A DNA stretch of 64,000 nucleotides from an uncultured Proteiniphilum sp. (GTDB lineage: Bacteria > Bacteroidota > Bacteroidia > Bacteroidales > Dysgonomonadaceae): assembly GCA_927407015.1 (NCBI GenBank), contig CAKMJT010000013.1, positions 17,072-81,071 on the forward strand, written 5' to 3'. Below are positions 45,777 through 55,691 of the stretch, piece after piece. The notes under the pieces were generated by a model that saw nothing but the letters and a program-made list of their open reading frames with translations, ran no database searches and had not been told where the DNA came from. The stretch's first letter is position 1. Each line of letters begins with the position of its first letter. Position numbers and translations under genes: made by a program.

Positions 45777-46532
45777 TTAATCCCTGAACTTCGCCTTTAA
45801 GAATTCCCGGTTCAGCCGGGCAATATTGGTGATGGAAATATTCTTCGGACATTCTACTTCACAGGCACCGGTGTTGGTGCAGTTGCCGAAGCCCAGTTCA
45901 TCCATTTTGGCGACCATCGATTTGGCACGCTGTGTTGCTTCCACTCGTCCCTGTGGTAACAATGCGAACTGACTCACCTTGGCCGATACAAAGAGCATGG
46001 CTGAACCGTTCTTGCAGGCTGCCACACAGGCACCACAGCCGATGCAGGCTGCTGCATCCATCGCCATCTCGGCGTCGTCACGCGGAATGGGTATGGCGTT
46101 GGCATCAATAGCACTACCGGTGTTTACCGATATGTAGCCGCCTGCCTGGATGATCTTATCAAAGGCCGATCTGTCGACCATCAAATCTTTAATAATCGGG
46201 AATCCGGCGGAGCGCCATGGCTCCACAGTAATGGTGTCGCCATCGTTGAAGCGGCGCATATGCAGCTGACAGGTGGTAACGCCTTCATCGGGTCCGTGGG
46301 GATGTCCGTTGATGTACAGGCTGCACATTCCACAAATTCCTTCACGACAGTCATGATCGAACACCACCGTTTCCTTCCCTTCGTTGATCAGCTTTTCGTT
46401 GAGGATGTCAAGCATTTCCAGAAAAGAACTTCCCTGAGAGATATTTTCCAACGGGTATGTCTCAAAATGCCCTTTTTCTTTGGGCCCGTTCTGACGCCAG
46501 ACTTTTACTTTTATGTTGATATCTTTATCCAT
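45777..46532 (-). CDS. sdhB: Succinate dehydrogenase/fumarate reductase iron-sulfur subunit
   Basis: This 251-residue subunit carries the electron chain between flavin and quinone. The [2Fe-2S] ligands are in [19 protein letters not shown] near residue 61, and the [4Fe-4S] and [3Fe-4S] ligands in [16 protein letters not shown] near residue 148 and [15 protein letters not shown] near residue 208. It is the last gene of the operon and has a terminator. Confidence 0.96.
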   Translation of the reverse strand: MDKDINIKVKVWRQNGPKEKGHFETYPLENISQGSSFLEMLDILNEKLINEGKETVVFDHDCREGICGMCSLYINGHPHGPDEGVTTCQLHMRRFNDGDTITVEPWRSAGFPIIKDLMVDRSAFDKIIQAGGYISVNTGSAIDANAIPIPRDDAEMAMDAAACIGCGACVAACKNGSAMLFVSAKVSQFALLPQGRVEATQRAKSMVAKMDELGFGNCTNTGACEVECPKNISITNIARLNREFLKAKFRD

Positions 46533-46574
46533 GATTGTTTGTTGTTATAATTTTACGCTTTCCCCATCAACCAC

Positions 46575-48518
46575 TTAAGATTTATAGTTTCTCTGCTGAC
46601 GAACAATAAATTCGTATTCGAGGGGTTCCTTGTACATGACCGGAGCTTTCTCCTCTCCCTGGTATGCCCAGCAGGAAACATAGGAGAACTGGTCGTCATG
46701 ACGCAGTGCTTCACCTTCGGGCGTCTGGTGTTCCAGACGGAAATGACCGCCGCACGATTCCTCACGGTCGAGTGCATCGTGCGCCATCAGTTCTCCGATC
46801 TCAATAAAATCGGCCAGACGCAAAGCTTTCTCCAGTTCTACATTGAGTGTCTCCTTGTTGCCGGGGATAAGCAGGTTGGTCCAGAAATCCTTTTTGATCT
46901 CCTTCAGCTTCACAATTGCCTGCTTCAGCCCTTCTGCATCGCGTCCCATACCCACAAAGTCCCACATCACGTGTCCCAGTTGCTTGTGGATATGATCCAC
47001 TGAGTGTTTTCCCCTGATGTTCATCAGTCGGTCAATGCGGTCGTTGATCTCTTTCTCGGCCTGTGCAAACTCCGGTGCGTCGGTCTTGAAGCGCGGGACG
47101 TTGATCTGGTCGGCCAGGTAGTTCTGGATGGTGTAGGGGAGCACGAAGTATCCGTCGGCCAGCCCCTGCATTAGTGCCGAGGCGCCCAGGCGGTTGGCAC
47201 CGTGGTCGGAGAAGTTGGCTTCGCCGATGGCGAACAGGCCGGGGATGTTGGTCATCAGTTCGTAATCAACCCAGATGCCACCCATCGTATAGTGGATGGC
47301 CGGGTAGATCATCATGGGCGTCTCGTAGGGATTGTCGTCCACGATCTTCTCGTACATCTGGAACAGGTTGCCATAACGGGCTTCCACCACATCCTTGCCC
47401 AAACGTCCGATCGCTTCGGCAAAGTCGAGGTAAACAGCCAGTCCGGTTGAACCCACACCATATCCCGCGTCACAGCGTTCTTTGGCTGCACGTGAGGCCA
47501 CATCACGGGGGACAAGGTTTCCGAAGGCCGGGTAACGGCGTTCCAGGTAGTAGTCACGATCTTCTTCTTTCAGGTCGGTAGGCTTCAGTCTTCCTTCGCG
47601 GATAGCCTGTACATCTTCCAGCTTCTTGGGTACCCATATACGTCCGTCGTTACGCAACGATTCCGACATCAACGTGAGCTTCGACTGGAACTCGCCGTGC
47701 ACCGGGATGCAGGTGGGGTGAATCTGTGCCATACAGGGGTTGGCAAAATAAGCCCCCCGTTTGTAGCATTGCCAGGCTGCCGATCCGTTGGAGGTCATGG
47801 CATTGGTCGACAGGAAGAAGGTGTTCCCATAACCGCCCGTTGCAATTACCACGGCATGGGCGCTGAAGCGCTCCAGCTTACCGGTAACCAGGTTGCGGGC
47901 AATGATGCCGCGGGCGCGTCCGTCGATGATGACCAGATCCACCATCTCGTAACGGGTATAGAGCTTTACTTGTTTCTTATGAATGGCGCGGCTCAGTGCG
48001 GAATATGCACCAAGGAGCAGCTGCTGTCCCGTCTGTCCGCGGGCGTAGAAGGTTCGCGATACCTGAGCACCGCCAAAAGAGCGGTTATCCAGCAGGCCGC
48101 CGTATTCGCGGGCAAAAGGAACACCCTGTGCCACACACTGGTCGATGATGTTGTTCGACACTTCGGCAAGACGGTAAACGTTGGCTTCACGGGCCCTGTA
48201 ATCTCCGCCTTTGATTGTGTCATAGAAGAGGCGATATACAGAGTCTCCGTCGTTTGTATAGTTTTTGGCTGCATTGATGCCTCCCTGTGCCGCGATGGAG
48301 TGTGCGCGGCGCGGCGAGTCCTGAATGCAGAAATTCAGCACGTTGAATCCCATTTCACCCAGCGATGCAGCTGCCGATGATCCGGCCAGTCCCGTACCCA
48401 CCACGATGATATCGAGACGGCGTTTGTTGGCAGGGTTCACCAGTTTCTGATGATTCTTGTAGTTGGTCCATTTTTCGGCTAAGGGACCTTTGGGTATTTT
48501 TGATTCGATTGTATTCAT
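46575..48518 (-). CDS. sdhA: Succinate dehydrogenase/fumarate reductase flavoprotein subunit
   Basis: This 647-residue catalytic subunit holds covalent FAD. The dinucleotide fold [19 protein letters not shown] is near residue 35, [15 protein letters not shown] contains the FAD-linked His, and the active-site segment includes [32 protein letters not shown] is typical of Bacteroidota fumarate reductase. In anaerobic Bacteroidales this complex usually works as fumarate reductase; direction cannot be told from sequence. Confidence 0.97.
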   Translation of the reverse strand: MNTIESKIPKGPLAEKWTNYKNHQKLVNPANKRRLDIIVVGTGLAGSSAAASLGEMGFNVLNFCIQDSPRRAHSIAAQGGINAAKNYTNDGDSVYRLFYDTIKGGDYRAREANVYRLAEVSNNIIDQCVAQGVPFAREYGGLLDNRSFGGAQVSRTFYARGQTGQQLLLGAYSALSRAIHKKQVKLYTRYEMVDLVIIDGRARGIIARNLVTGKLERFSAHAVVIATGGYGNTFFLSTNAMTSNGSAAWQCYKRGAYFANPCMAQIHPTCIPVHGEFQSKLTLMSESLRNDGRIWVPKKLEDVQAIREGRLKPTDLKEEDRDYYLERRYPAFGNLVPRDVASRAAKERCDAGYGVGSTGLAVYLDFAEAIGRLGKDVVEARYGNLFQMYEKIVDDNPYETPMMIYPAIHYTMGGIWVDYELMTNIPGLFAIGEANFSDHGANRLGASALMQGLADGYFVLPYTIQNYLADQINVPRFKTDAPEFAQAEKEINDRIDRLMNIRGKHSVDHIHKQLGHVMWDFVGMGRDAEGLKQAIVKLKEIKKDFWTNLLIPGNKETLNVELEKALRLADFIEIGELMAHDALDREESCGGHFRLEHQTPEGEALRHDDQFSYVSCWAYQGEEKAPVMYKEPLEYEFIVRQQRNYKS

Positions 48519-48536
48519 ATTATAAATGTTCTTTAG

Positions 48537-49211
48537 TTAACCTAATAAGTTGGAGTATCCGAGGTAAATAGCTATTGCCACAAGGATAAATCCCAGGGAG
48601 ATAACGGTGGAGATGATGTTACCCAGCACTTTAATACGTTTCATCCAGACGGTGTTATTCCAGCCTACCGTATGCAGTGCACTCCAGAATCCATGGGTGA
48701 GGTGGAACCACAGGGCGATGAAGGCAATCACGTATACGATCACTACCCAGAGATGTGAAAACACCTCTTCCACCAGCTGGGCACCATCATGACGTGCCCC
48801 TTCGATCATGAACAGTTCTTTAAACTGCATCTGATACCACATCTGATAGAGATGCAAAAAGAGGAACAATAAAATGAAAAGGCCCAGCACAAACATGTTT
48901 TGGGACGACCAGGGGGTCTTTGTCTGACTGGAAGAAGCATAGCTGTTGCTGCCGCGTGCCTTTCTGTTCTGCAACGTCAGGATGATAGCATAGATGACGT
49001 GTACCACAAATCCCAGTGCGATGACACCGGTACCTATGATCGCCCACCAGTTTGCTCCCAATATCTCATTGGCCAGGAAATTGTAGGTCTCATAATTGAA
49101 GATGAGCACCAGATTCATGGACATGTGGAAAAGCAAAAACAAGATCAGGAAAAGGCCGGAGATGCTCTGCACAAATTTCCGTCCGATAGATGATTTGATT
49201 AACCAACTCAT
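48537..49211 (-). CDS. sdhC: Succinate dehydrogenase/fumarate reductase cytochrome b subunit
   Basis: This is a 224-residue b558-type membrane anchor with five hydrophobic helices. Conserved histidines for haem are seen in LLFHMSMNLV (near residue 29), FLHLYQMWYQ and LWFHLTHGFWSALHTVGW. A single large anchor subunit matches the Wolinella/Bacteroides type rather than separate SdhC and SdhD. It is the first gene of the sdhCAB operon. Confidence 0.94.
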   Translation of the reverse strand: MSWLIKSSIGRKFVQSISGLFLILFLLFHMSMNLVLIFNYETYNFLANEILGANWWAIIGTGVIALGFVVHVIYAIILTLQNRKARGSNSYASSSQTKTPWSSQNMFVLGLFILLFLFLHLYQMWYQMQFKELFMIEGARHDGAQLVEEVFSHLWVVIVYVIAFIALWFHLTHGFWSALHTVGWNNTVWMKRIKVLGNIISTVISLGFILVAIAIYLGYSNLLG

Positions 49212-49311
49212 AAAGTTCTTTTTTTAATTATTTAGATGATTTGAAATGGATCATGATTGAAAACAGGGATTTCTGTTCAATCTTTCTTTGCGACTTATAA
49301 ATGATGGCTAC

Positions 49312-49319
49312 AAAAATAA
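49312..49319 (-). promoter_or_regulatory. Possible promoter of the sdhCAB operon
   Basis: The reverse strand reads TATTTTTG (TAnnTTTG), giving a leader of about 95 bases. The remainder of the gap to trpS shows no gene. Confidence 0.4.
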
Positions 49320-49447
49320 TACTTTTAAACATCAAAAAAGAACTATTTGCGGAAATATTTCCTTAATGGCGCTTTTTTAGAACCGGTATCAATAGGTTCT
49401 CTGAAGAGAGAGCAGGGCTCTGTAACGACTATTTGCCGATAATTTCT

Positions 49448-49455
49448 TATCTTTG
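49448..49455 (+). promoter_or_regulatory. Promoter of trpS
   Basis: TATCTTTG lies 27 bases before the trpS ATG and fits TAnnTTTG. Confidence 0.6.
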
Positions 49456-49481
49456 TGCATTCAAAATAATCGAAAAAGAAC

Positions 49482-50537
49482 ATGGATATAGTTTTAAGCG
49501 GTATTCGTTCCACCGGAAAGTTACACCTGGGGAACTATTTTGGCGCATTGCGTAATTTCATCCGGATGCAGGAAGAGAACAACTGTTATTTTTTTATTGC
49601 CGATATACACTCCCTTACCACCCATCCCGACCCTACGATGCTGCATGAGAACGTGAAGAATGTGCTGGTGGATTACCTCGCAGCCGGCATCGATCCCGGG
49701 AAATCGGTTATCTATGTGCAGAGCGATGTGCCTGAAACGGCGGAATTATATCTTTATCTCAACATGCACGTGGGGATCGGCGAGTTGATGCGCACAACCT
49801 CCTTTAAAGACAAAGCTCGCCAACAACTGCATATCGACCGTTTGAATTCGGAGGAAGGCGACGTTGAAAGGGAGATCTTCAATGAAAACAATAAGAACAG
49901 CGTGAATGCTGGTCTACTGACTTACCCTGTTCTCATGGCGGCAGATATCCTGATCCATCGTGCCGATAAGGTCCCGGTGGGTAAAGACCAGGAGCAGCAC
50001 CTGGAGATGACACGCAAATTTGCACGCCGTTTCAATAATTTCTACGGTGTGGAGTATTTCAAGGAACCGGTGGCCTATAACTTCGGAAATGAACTGGTGA
50101 AGATACCCGGACTGGATGGCAGCGGGAAGATGGGTAAGTCGGAAGGCAATGCCATCTACCTGAGTGATAGTCCCAATGAGATAGAGAAGAAGGTGAAAAA
50201 AGCACTCACTGACGCGGGTCCCAGGGTGCCCAACTCGCCGAAACCTGACTACATTGAAAACCTGTTCACCATCCTTCGTGTTGTCTCTACAGCCGAAGTG
50301 GTGCAGCATTTTGAAGATAAATGGAACAACTGTGAGATTCGTTACGGTGACCTGAAGAAACAGCTGGCAGAGGATATCATCCGGGTCTTATCACCCATCC
50401 GTGAACGGATCCTCGAGATTGAACGGGACGATGCCTACCTGCGTAAAGTGACCATGGAAGGAGCAGAAAAAGCAAGGGAGAACACCTCGAAGACCATTGC
50501 GGACATCAGGGAGATCGTGGGATTCAAGCGCTTTTGA
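49482..50537 (+). CDS. trpS: Tryptophanyl-tRNA synthetase
   Basis: This 351-residue class Ic synthetase charges tRNA-Trp. The HIGH-type motif is in RSTGKLHLGNYFGA (residues 10-23), the binding segment MAADILIHRADKVPVGKDQEQHLE lies near residue 152, and the KMSKS-type loop is KMGKSEGNAI near residue 224. Confidence 0.96.
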   Translation: MDIVLSGIRSTGKLHLGNYFGALRNFIRMQEENNCYFFIADIHSLTTHPDPTMLHENVKNVLVDYLAAGIDPGKSVIYVQSDVPETAELYLYLNMHVGIGELMRTTSFKDKARQQLHIDRLNSEEGDVEREIFNENNKNSVNAGLLTYPVLMAADILIHRADKVPVGKDQEQHLEMTRKFARRFNNFYGVEYFKEPVAYNFGNELVKIPGLDGSGKMGKSEGNAIYLSDSPNEIEKKVKKALTDAGPRVPNSPKPDYIENLFTILRVVSTAEVVQHFEDKWNNCEIRYGDLKKQLAEDIIRVLSPIRERILEIERDDAYLRKVTMEGAEKARENTSKTIADIREIVGFKRF

Positions 50538-50646
50538 CCAGTGATGACACCATATGTACGGGATGAGCAGCTCATTCCTTTTTTTGTTAAACTTTTCCGA
50601 TGCATAATTGTTCACATTAGTCACACGATAAAGAGAGCACCCGAAT

Positions 50647-51555
50647 ATGCTTACATTTAAATCCCTGGAGCTGCAGGATAAAGAGATCATCAATGCCTGT
50701 CTCAGCCAACAAAATTACAGAGCCTCCGACCTGTGCTTTACCAATTTATTTTGCTGGGGGAGAAAGTTCGACACCCAATATGCCATAGCCGATGGCTGGC
50801 TGATGATCCGGTTTAAGGACAACAACAAGCGAAACTCCTACCTGAAACCCATTGGAACAGGGAACATCAAAGAAGGGATAGAGATCATTCAGGACGATCA
50901 CAAACAGTTCGACACAGTTTTTCAGCTGCGTGGGTTAACAAAGACGATGATCGATGAGATTGAGGAAGCAATGCCCGGCATGTTTGATTACCACCTGAAC
51001 AGAAGTGTCTCCGACTATATCTATACCACCGTGAAACTGACGCAACTGAAAGGAAAGAAACTGCAGAGCAAGCGGAATCACATCAATCGTTTTAAACGCG
51101 AGAACGACTGGAAGTACAAGTCGCTCACCGGCAATCCCGCCCTGGTGAGAGAATGCAAGAACATGCTCGACAAGTGGATGGAGATCAACCGGGAAGAGAA
51201 GGACCCCTCCCTCGTCTATGACGATTTAGCCACCACGCTGATGCTCGATAATTTTGAGTACCTGGGGCTGCGGGGAGGACTCATCTGTGTGAACAACGAG
51301 ATTGCTGCCTTCGCCATCGGTGAACCGCTGACGGCAGACACGATCGTGGTGCATGTGGAGAAGGCATTTGCCGGCATCCACGGTGCCTACACCATCATCA
51401 ACCAGCAGTTCGCGGAGAACGAAGCGGCCGGTTACATCTATATCAATCGGGAAGAGGATATGGGTATGGAAAATCTGCGTCAGGCCAAACTATCCTACCA
51501 GCCCGATATACTGCTTGAGAAATACAATGCAAGACTGAAGGAATCATTGTCATGA
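50647..51555 (+). CDS. DUF2156 protein (phosphatidylglycerol lysyltransferase C-terminal type)
   Basis: This 302-residue protein shows the tandem GNAT-like fold of the DUF2156 family: the opening KSLELQDKEIINACLSQQN, the middle LKGKKLQSKRNHINRFKRENDW and the end YIYINREEDMGMENLRQAKLSYQPD. Relatives form the soluble catalytic half of MprF-like enzymes, but no membrane half is present here. Substrate unknown. Its end overlaps the next acetyltransferase gene by four bases. Confidence 0.82.
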   Translation: MLTFKSLELQDKEIINACLSQQNYRASDLCFTNLFCWGRKFDTQYAIADGWLMIRFKDNNKRNSYLKPIGTGNIKEGIEIIQDDHKQFDTVFQLRGLTKTMIDEIEEAMPGMFDYHLNRSVSDYIYTTVKLTQLKGKKLQSKRNHINRFKRENDWKYKSLTGNPALVRECKNMLDKWMEINREEKDPSLVYDDLATTLMLDNFEYLGLRGGLICVNNEIAAFAIGEPLTADTIVVHVEKAFAGIHGAYTIINQQFAENEAAGYIYINREEDMGMENLRQAKLSYQPDILLEKYNARLKESLS

Positions 51556-52427
51556 TACAATTTGCCGACGACACAACCAGGCAGGATGTGTGGAACATGT
51601 GGAAGAGCTGCTTTCACGATCCCGATGACTATATGGAGATCTATTTCCGGCACAAGTACCGGAACGAAAATACACTGCTCTATGTACATGAGGGCAGTGC
51701 GGTGGCTTCCCTGCAGATGCTGCACTATGATTTCACTTTCTGTGGTACGGAGATACCCGTCATCTACCTTGCCGGCGTTTGCACGCTGCCCGCTGCCCGC
51801 AGGAGAGGGTATACCCGGCAGCTCCTGCTGAGAAGCTTTGAAGAAGCCCTCAAAAGGGATGTGCCGCTGATGCTGCTTGTCCCCCAGGAGCCATGGCTGC
51901 TGCAATTCTACGGTCAATATGGTTTTGCACAGACCTTCGACCCGGGCACGGAACCGTTGCCATCGCTGCGGGATCTGACATACACCACACCCCGTGACCT
52001 GCAGACTGCCTTTCTGACGTTCAGCAACCTCTATCGCCGGCAGGACATGACCGTTCAGAAATCTTTCGATGACTTCAGGGCTATGACTGAGGAAGCGGCA
52101 CTCTACGATTTCCCGTCCAAAAAAAACCTGACCGGTATGGCTCGCGTGATTGACGCGGAAAGACTGCTTACGCTCTTTGCCGGCCATTACTTGCAAGCAT
52201 CGTTTTCTGTGGTTGTGCATGACCCATTGCTGCAAGGTAACAATGGCTCCTTTACGGTCGCCGGCGGTAAAGCGGTGAGAGACGGCACATTTGTTTCACC
52301 CGCCTTCAGCACCGGTATCGATGAGCTGGCGCCACTTCTTCTGGGATACCACACCTCCGGTAAGCCGGGACCGCTGCGCACGATCTTCCCGGAGAAAAAA
52401 CCGCAGATGCATTTTATGCTGGAGTAA
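51552..52427 (+). CDS. GNAT family N-acetyltransferase (Eis-like)
   Basis: This 291-residue protein has an N-terminal GNAT fold with the acetyl-CoA loop VCTLPAARRRGYTRQLL near residue 78, followed by FYGQYGFAQTF, and a second GNAT/SCP2-like part behind. It fits two-domain Eis-type acetyltransferases; the acceptor is unknown. It overlaps the DUF2156 gene (ATGA), and the two conserved partners probably act together. Confidence 0.82.
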   Translation: MIQFADDTTRQDVWNMWKSCFHDPDDYMEIYFRHKYRNENTLLYVHEGSAVASLQMLHYDFTFCGTEIPVIYLAGVCTLPAARRRGYTRQLLLRSFEEALKRDVPLMLLVPQEPWLLQFYGQYGFAQTFDPGTEPLPSLRDLTYTTPRDLQTAFLTFSNLYRRQDMTVQKSFDDFRAMTEEAALYDFPSKKNLTGMARVIDAERLLTLFAGHYLQASFSVVVHDPLLQGNNGSFTVAGGKAVRDGTFVSPAFSTGIDELAPLLLGYHTSGKPGPLRTIFPEKKPQMHFMLE

Positions 52428-52444
52428 TCATCTATGGCTTTTGT

Positions 52445-52738
52445 ATGATATGTGTGGCCCACTGTGCGGTGGTCGACCCGCAGGACAGGGCCTACCGTGC
52501 ACAGAGGGGGCATGTCACCACCTGGTATGACAGTTCTGCCGATGTGATCCCCAATATTTTCACATTCTCTGATCCCGGTGAAGGTGCTTTTATCGGCTGG
52601 TACACCATGGCTGCCGGTTTAGACGGCTTCCTGAGCTGGGCCTATAACAGCTGGGTGTCTGTTGCCCGATGGAAAGGGGCTGCTGGAGAAGCTGTCCCGG
52701 TAACAGGTAATTATAACCACTTCCTCTTCTTGAAGTAG
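52445..52738 (+). pseudogene. Remnant of a DUF4091 (GH123-like) protein
   Basis: Residues 29-67 of the readable frame match the C-terminal core of DUF4091 proteins: TTWYDSSADVIPNIFTFSDP, then GWYTMAAGLDGFLSWAYNSWV. Upstream there is no catalytic part, and right after the NSWV motif the expected ending (a W-P-A-G-D-T-Y type strand) is replaced by unrelated sequence. Its 3' end overlaps the end of corA. It is a fragment, not a gene. Confidence 0.75.
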
Positions 52739-53655
52739 TAGAGGATAATGAGCGAGGAGAGCACCATCAGCAGCAGCGCAATGGGGTACCCCCATTTTTT
52801 ATCCATCTCGGGCATAAATGTGAAGTTCATGCCGTAGATACTGGCGATAAGTGTGGGTGGCAAGAAGATGACGGAGACGATGGTGAAGATCTTGATGATC
52901 TTGTTCTGTTCGATGTTCACGTAACCGAGGAAAGTATCCTGCAGGTAGTCGAGACGGTCGAAGCTGAACTTGATGTGCTCCACCAGCGAGTTGATGTCCT
53001 TGATGATGATCGTCAGCTTGGGTTGCAACTCCGCGGGGATAAACTCACTGCGTAACATGCTCGATACGGTCCGCTGTTTGTCGATGATGTTCTCGCGGAG
53101 CAGCATGGTCTTCTCCTGCAGGTTCTTGATTTCCGACAGCAGCTCTTCATCGGCCTCCTGCAGCGTGAGAGAGTTACTTAACTGTGTGATCTTCTGCGTC
53201 ATGTTCTCAATCATGTCGGCATCGAACTCCACCCGTGTCTCCAGCAGCGCCACCAGTACATGCGCACCTGTGGGGTAGTTCCGCGGGTTGGCCGATATTT
53301 TCTTCACCGTCTCATGGAAAGAGATCAGCTCTTCCCCGCGCACCGTCACCAGGATATTGTTCTTGAGGATGAATGAGACGGGGTCGGTCTCGAAGTTCGA
53401 TAACAGGAAGTTGGAGTTCACCACCAGCGTGTCGTTGGTCTCGATATAGCGCGACGACATCTCGATCTCGATCATCTCCTCCTCTTCCTGGATATAGATC
53501 TTGAGGAAATCTTCCAGTTCGTTTTCAACCTCTTCGTCCACGTCGTTGAGGTCGATCCATAAAAAGTTCTGTATGGGGTTTGATTTGAGGAAGTCGAGGC
53601 TGCGGCTTAATCTCACGATACCCTCCTTATGATAGAATAATTTTACTTCCGCCAT
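52711..53655 (-). CDS. corA: Magnesium/cobalt transporter CorA
   Basis: This 314-residue CorA-family channel has a long soluble helical N-terminal part and two membrane helices at the end. The first helix ends in the selectivity motif YGMNF near residue 280, and the second is YPIALLLMVLSSLIILYYF, followed by the basic tail KKRKWL. Confidence 0.94.
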   Translation of the reverse strand: MAEVKLFYHKEGIVRLSRSLDFLKSNPIQNFLWIDLNDVDEEVENELEDFLKIYIQEEEEMIEIEMSSRYIETNDTLVVNSNFLLSNFETDPVSFILKNNILVTVRGEELISFHETVKKISANPRNYPTGAHVLVALLETRVEFDADMIENMTQKITQLSNSLTLQEADEELLSEIKNLQEKTMLLRENIIDKQRTVSSMLRSEFIPAELQPKLTIIIKDINSLVEHIKFSFDRLDYLQDTFLGYVNIEQNKIIKIFTIVSVIFLPPTLIASIYGMNFTFMPEMDKKWGYPIALLLMVLSSLIILYYFKKRKWL

Positions 53656-53682
53656 GATGTCTCTTTTTTAAACCGTGAATAA

Positions 53683-54489
53683 TCACTCCTTTTGCTGGTT
53701 CCGCTGCGCTTGCCTGATCAATGGTTCCAGCAGGTTGGTAAGCTGCTCGAACTGCTCTATGGAGAGCTGTTCAGGTCTTTTTGTGAGCATCGGGTCGTCG
53801 GGTGAAGGAGTCTCTTCTGACAGCAGTGACTTGATGGAGTTGCGAAGCATCTTCCGTCGCTGGTTAAAGCATGTCTTCACTACCGTTTTGAATAATTTTT
53901 CATCGCAGTTGAGCTGCTTTCGCTTGTTACGCGTCAGGCGTACCACTGCCGATTTAACCCTGGGCGGAGGAATGAACGCCTGCTCATTCACCGTGAACAG
54001 GTATTCCACATCGTACCAGGCCTGGAGTAAAACACTCAGGATACCATAGGTCCTGCTGCCGGGTGAAGCAATCATGCGTTCCGCAACCTCCTTTTGGATC
54101 ATGCCGGTACAGCAGGGGACGAACTCCTTGTTGTCGAGCACCTTGAAGAAGATTTGCGAGGAGATATTGTAGGGGTAATTGCCAATGATGCAGAACTCCC
54201 CGCTGTAATATGTCCGGAGATCCATCTGCAGAAAATCTTCCCGGAGAATGCGTCCCTGCAGCGCGGGATAATGTTTGTTCAGGTAATCTACCGATTCCCG
54301 GTCTATCTCCACCACGGTGAGATCTCTCTCCTGCTGCAACAGAAACTGGGTGAGCATGCCGGTGCCGGGCCCCACCTCCAGCACGGGGAGTGCGGGGTAG
54401 CCGTCGAGCGTTGCCGCGATGCGGCGCGCGATCTCAGCATCCTTGAGAAAATGCTGGCCTAGGTTTTTTTTTGCTCTTACCTGAAACAT
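53683..54489 (-). CDS. rsmA: 16S rRNA dimethyladenosine transferase KsgA/RsmA
   Basis: RsmA dimethylates the two adjacent adenines near the 3' end of 16S rRNA. KKNLGQHFLKD at the start, the SAM-binding LEVGPGTGMLTQFL near residue 38, and the catalytic motif IGNYPYNISSQI near residue 104 are diagnostic. At 268 residues it is complete. The promoter upstream is perfect. Confidence 0.96.
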   Translation of the reverse strand: MFQVRAKKNLGQHFLKDAEIARRIAATLDGYPALPVLEVGPGTGMLTQFLLQQERDLTVVEIDRESVDYLNKHYPALQGRILREDFLQMDLRTYYSGEFCIIGNYPYNISSQIFFKVLDNKEFVPCCTGMIQKEVAERMIASPGSRTYGILSVLLQAWYDVEYLFTVNEQAFIPPPRVKSAVVRLTRNKRKQLNCDEKLFKTVVKTCFNQRRKMLRNSIKSLLSEETPSPDDPMLTKRPEQLSIEQFEQLTNLLEPLIRQAQRNQQKE

Positions 54490-54524
54490 TGCAGTATGCC
54501 GATTATTCCTTATCTTTACCGCCG

Positions 54525-54532
54525 CAAAGGTA
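54525..54532 (-). promoter_or_regulatory. Promoter of rsmA
   Basis: The reverse strand reads TACCTTTG (TAnnTTTG), 35 bases before the rsmA ATG. Confidence 0.6.
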
Positions 54533-54667
54533 ACATTTTATTATAGAATATTTGACAAACGCATTCTAAAAAAACAAGATACGGTTGTTGATTGCAGTGT
54601 GTGCGGGACTCTTTCCCAACAGCTATCCTCTTGATTGTATCAGATAAAAAAAGGTGAACAGGTGAAA

Positions 54668-55678
54668 ATGAATGCTGAATCTGCGAAGAACCTGCTGAAG
54701 ACAGTGCTTTCTTTGCTATTGGGACTTTTTATTTTATGGGCCATGTATCGGAATACCGATATGGGAGAGTTGTGGCATATCGTCAAGTCGGCCAACTTCG
54801 GCATCATTGCCTTCTCCCTGATCTTCGGCCTGATGGGTAACGCACTCAGGGGACTAAGATGGGAGCTGTTTGTCAACTCTCTCGGCTATCAGCCCCCGAG
54901 AGCCAGCCTGGTCTATGCCACCCTCGGCAACTATGCCATCAATTTTGTGCTGCCCCGCGCCGGCGATATCTGGCGCTGCGCCGTGGTGAGCAAGTATGAC
55001 GGAATACCCTTCTCCAAAACGCTGGAGACATTCCTGATAGACAAGGTGATTGATGTGATTGCCGGTGTGACGGTTATCCTTGTCAGTGTGGCGCTCTACA
55101 TCGATTTTTTCATCTCCTACTTCAATAACAACCCCCAGTTTGCTGAAAATATGACCCGTATTTTCTCCTCTGTGTGGATCTATCTTGCCATAGGCGCCAT
55201 GCTGTTGAGTGTGATCCTGATGCTGACGGTTTTCAGCAAGACATCGCTGATGAAGAAGATGAAGCAGTTGCTCGATACCCTGAAATACGATTTGAAGCTT
55301 ATCTCGGGGATGAAGGAGAAAAAGCGCATAATAATTTACACAATACTGCTTTGGTTGTGTTTTTATTTGTATTTTTACATTTGCTTTTATGCATTCAGTT
55401 TTACCAGCGGACTCGGTCCTTTGGCAGGACTGATTGTATTTGCGATGACCAATATCGGCATTTCGGTGCCGGTGCAGGGCGGGATTGGACCCTGGCATTT
55501 TATGGTCATCTCTTCGCTGATTATTCTGGGTGTGGCGGAAAATGAAGCGCTCGCCTTCGCGGGAGCCGTCTTCACGATCCAGTCGGTATGGCAGATCCTT
55601 TACGGACTCTTTGGCGTCTTCGCCCTGCCGTATGTTAAAAGAGAGAACCCGGTGATGATAACAGAAAAAACCAACTAA
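54668..55678 (+). CDS. UPF0104 / lysylphosphatidylglycerol synthase TM-domain family protein
   Basis: This is an integral membrane protein of about 336 residues with seven or eight helices and the UPF0104 motifs: NALRGLRWELFVNSLG near residue 56, NFVLPRAGDIWRC near residue 92 and GISVPVQGGIGPWHFMVI near residue 265. Relatives are flippase-like membrane parts of MprF; the substrate here is unknown. The ATG was preferred to an upstream TTG with no promoter support. Confidence 0.85.
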   Translation: MNAESAKNLLKTVLSLLLGLFILWAMYRNTDMGELWHIVKSANFGIIAFSLIFGLMGNALRGLRWELFVNSLGYQPPRASLVYATLGNYAINFVLPRAGDIWRCAVVSKYDGIPFSKTLETFLIDKVIDVIAGVTVILVSVALYIDFFISYFNNNPQFAENMTRIFSSVWIYLAIGAMLLSVILMLTVFSKTSLMKKMKQLLDTLKYDLKLISGMKEKKRIIIYTILLWLCFYLYFYICFYAFSFTSGLGPLAGLIVFAMTNIGISVPVQGGIGPWHFMVISSLIILGVAENEALAFAGAVFTIQSVWQILYGLFGVFALPYVKRENPVMITEKTN

Positions 55679-55691
55679 ATAAATCAATGAT

